Shown here one piece after another: positions 5,125 through 5,358 of a DNA stretch of 5,358 nucleotides. The first letter of the stretch is position 1; the number at the start of each line of letters is the position of its first letter. The position numbers and the translations under genes are program-made. The notes below the pieces were generated by a model. The model had not been told where the DNA came from and made no database searches. It saw nothing but the letters and a program-made list of their open reading frames with translations. Origin of the DNA: Tidjanibacter sp. (GTDB lineage: Bacteria > Bacteroidota > Bacteroidia > Bacteroidales > Rikenellaceae); the NCBI GenBank assembly GCA_017547065.1, contig JAFYRC010000305.1, positions 1-5,358 on the forward strand, in the 5' to 3' direction.

Positions 5125-5358
5125 CTACACGGTCATGATCTCCTTCTCCTTGGCTACAACGAGCTCTTCGAGCTTCTTGGTGTAGCGGTCGATGAGTTTC
5201 TGTGCCTCGTTCTCGCCGTCCTTTGCCTCGTCCTCAGGCATGCCGTCCTTCTGCGCCTTCTTGAACGCCTCCACAGCATCACGCCTTGCGTTACGCAAGC
5301 TCACCTTGGCTGTCTCCTGGTAGGTGTGCACCTGCTTAACAAGCTCCTTACGCCTATC
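5125..5358 (-). CDS. frr: Ribosome recycling factor, C-terminal part (gene runs off the window)
   Basis: RRF works with EF-G after termination to split the ribosome and free the mRNA. Only the last 77 codons and the stop are in the window; full RRF is about 185 residues, so the start lies beyond the right edge. The visible piece begins [10 protein letters not shown] and continues through [17 protein letters not shown] to [20 protein letters not shown], matching the end of RRF: the RNxRR region of the helical domain I and the last long helix, close to the family's usual AAKEKEIM ending. A GTG about 10 codons in from the edge (5331) is internal and not the start. frr is convergent with upp, and the shared palindrome terminator lies between them. 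Confidence 0.95.
   Translation of the reverse strand, partial: DRRKELVKQVHTYQETAKVSLRNARRDAVEAFKKAQKDGMPEDEAKDGENEAQKLIDRYTKKLEELVVAKEKEIMTV

Overview
The window looks like a chromosomal segment of a gut-type Bacteroidota, probably Bacteroidales and perhaps an Alistipes/Rikenellaceae relative. The evidence is promoters of the Bacteroidota type (-7 box TAnnTTTG), genes without convincing Shine-Dalgarno sites, a TonB protein with the family's typical N-terminus, and a tRNA without an encoded CCA. The genus-level guess is inference only.

Left part (1-564, no protein gene). Bases 1-244 are AT-rich, contain several inverted repeats and hold no credible gene. They end at a 17-nt block that looks like the 3' end of a tRNA-Ser gene, followed by a strong terminator. 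This is the usual appearance of one end of an element integrated into a tRNA 3' end. Bases 261-404 form a long imperfect palindrome: two copies of the same module (16-mer, variable hairpin, T7GTGCC) face each other. A GC-rich REP-like hairpin block and the purT terminator follow.

Middle part (565-2166, minus strand). purT encodes formate-dependent GAR transformylase. It has a promoter whose position rules out the longest start codon. Upstream lies a 98-bp direct repeat (4 mismatches) of the tRNA-Ala 3' end plus its terminator. Next to the intact tRNA-Ala(GGC) gene, the second copy is a tRNA relic with a foreign GC hairpin in place of most of its body.

Right part (2218-4999, plus strand). A tonB-type energy transducer gene with its own promoter, a structured 5' UTR and a terminator is followed closely by hflX and upp, which probably form an operon. 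Two terminators, one a near-perfect 41-bp palindrome, separate upp from the convergent frr gene, of which only the 3' end (77 codons) lies in the window.

Functionally this is mostly housekeeping: purine synthesis (PurT), pyrimidine salvage (Upp), ribosome rescue and recycling (HflX, RRF), outer-membrane energy transduction (TonB) and an alanine tRNA. I see no defence, CRISPR or biosynthetic system. The unusual material is the repeat and tRNA-remnant structure at 1-480 and 1844-2123.
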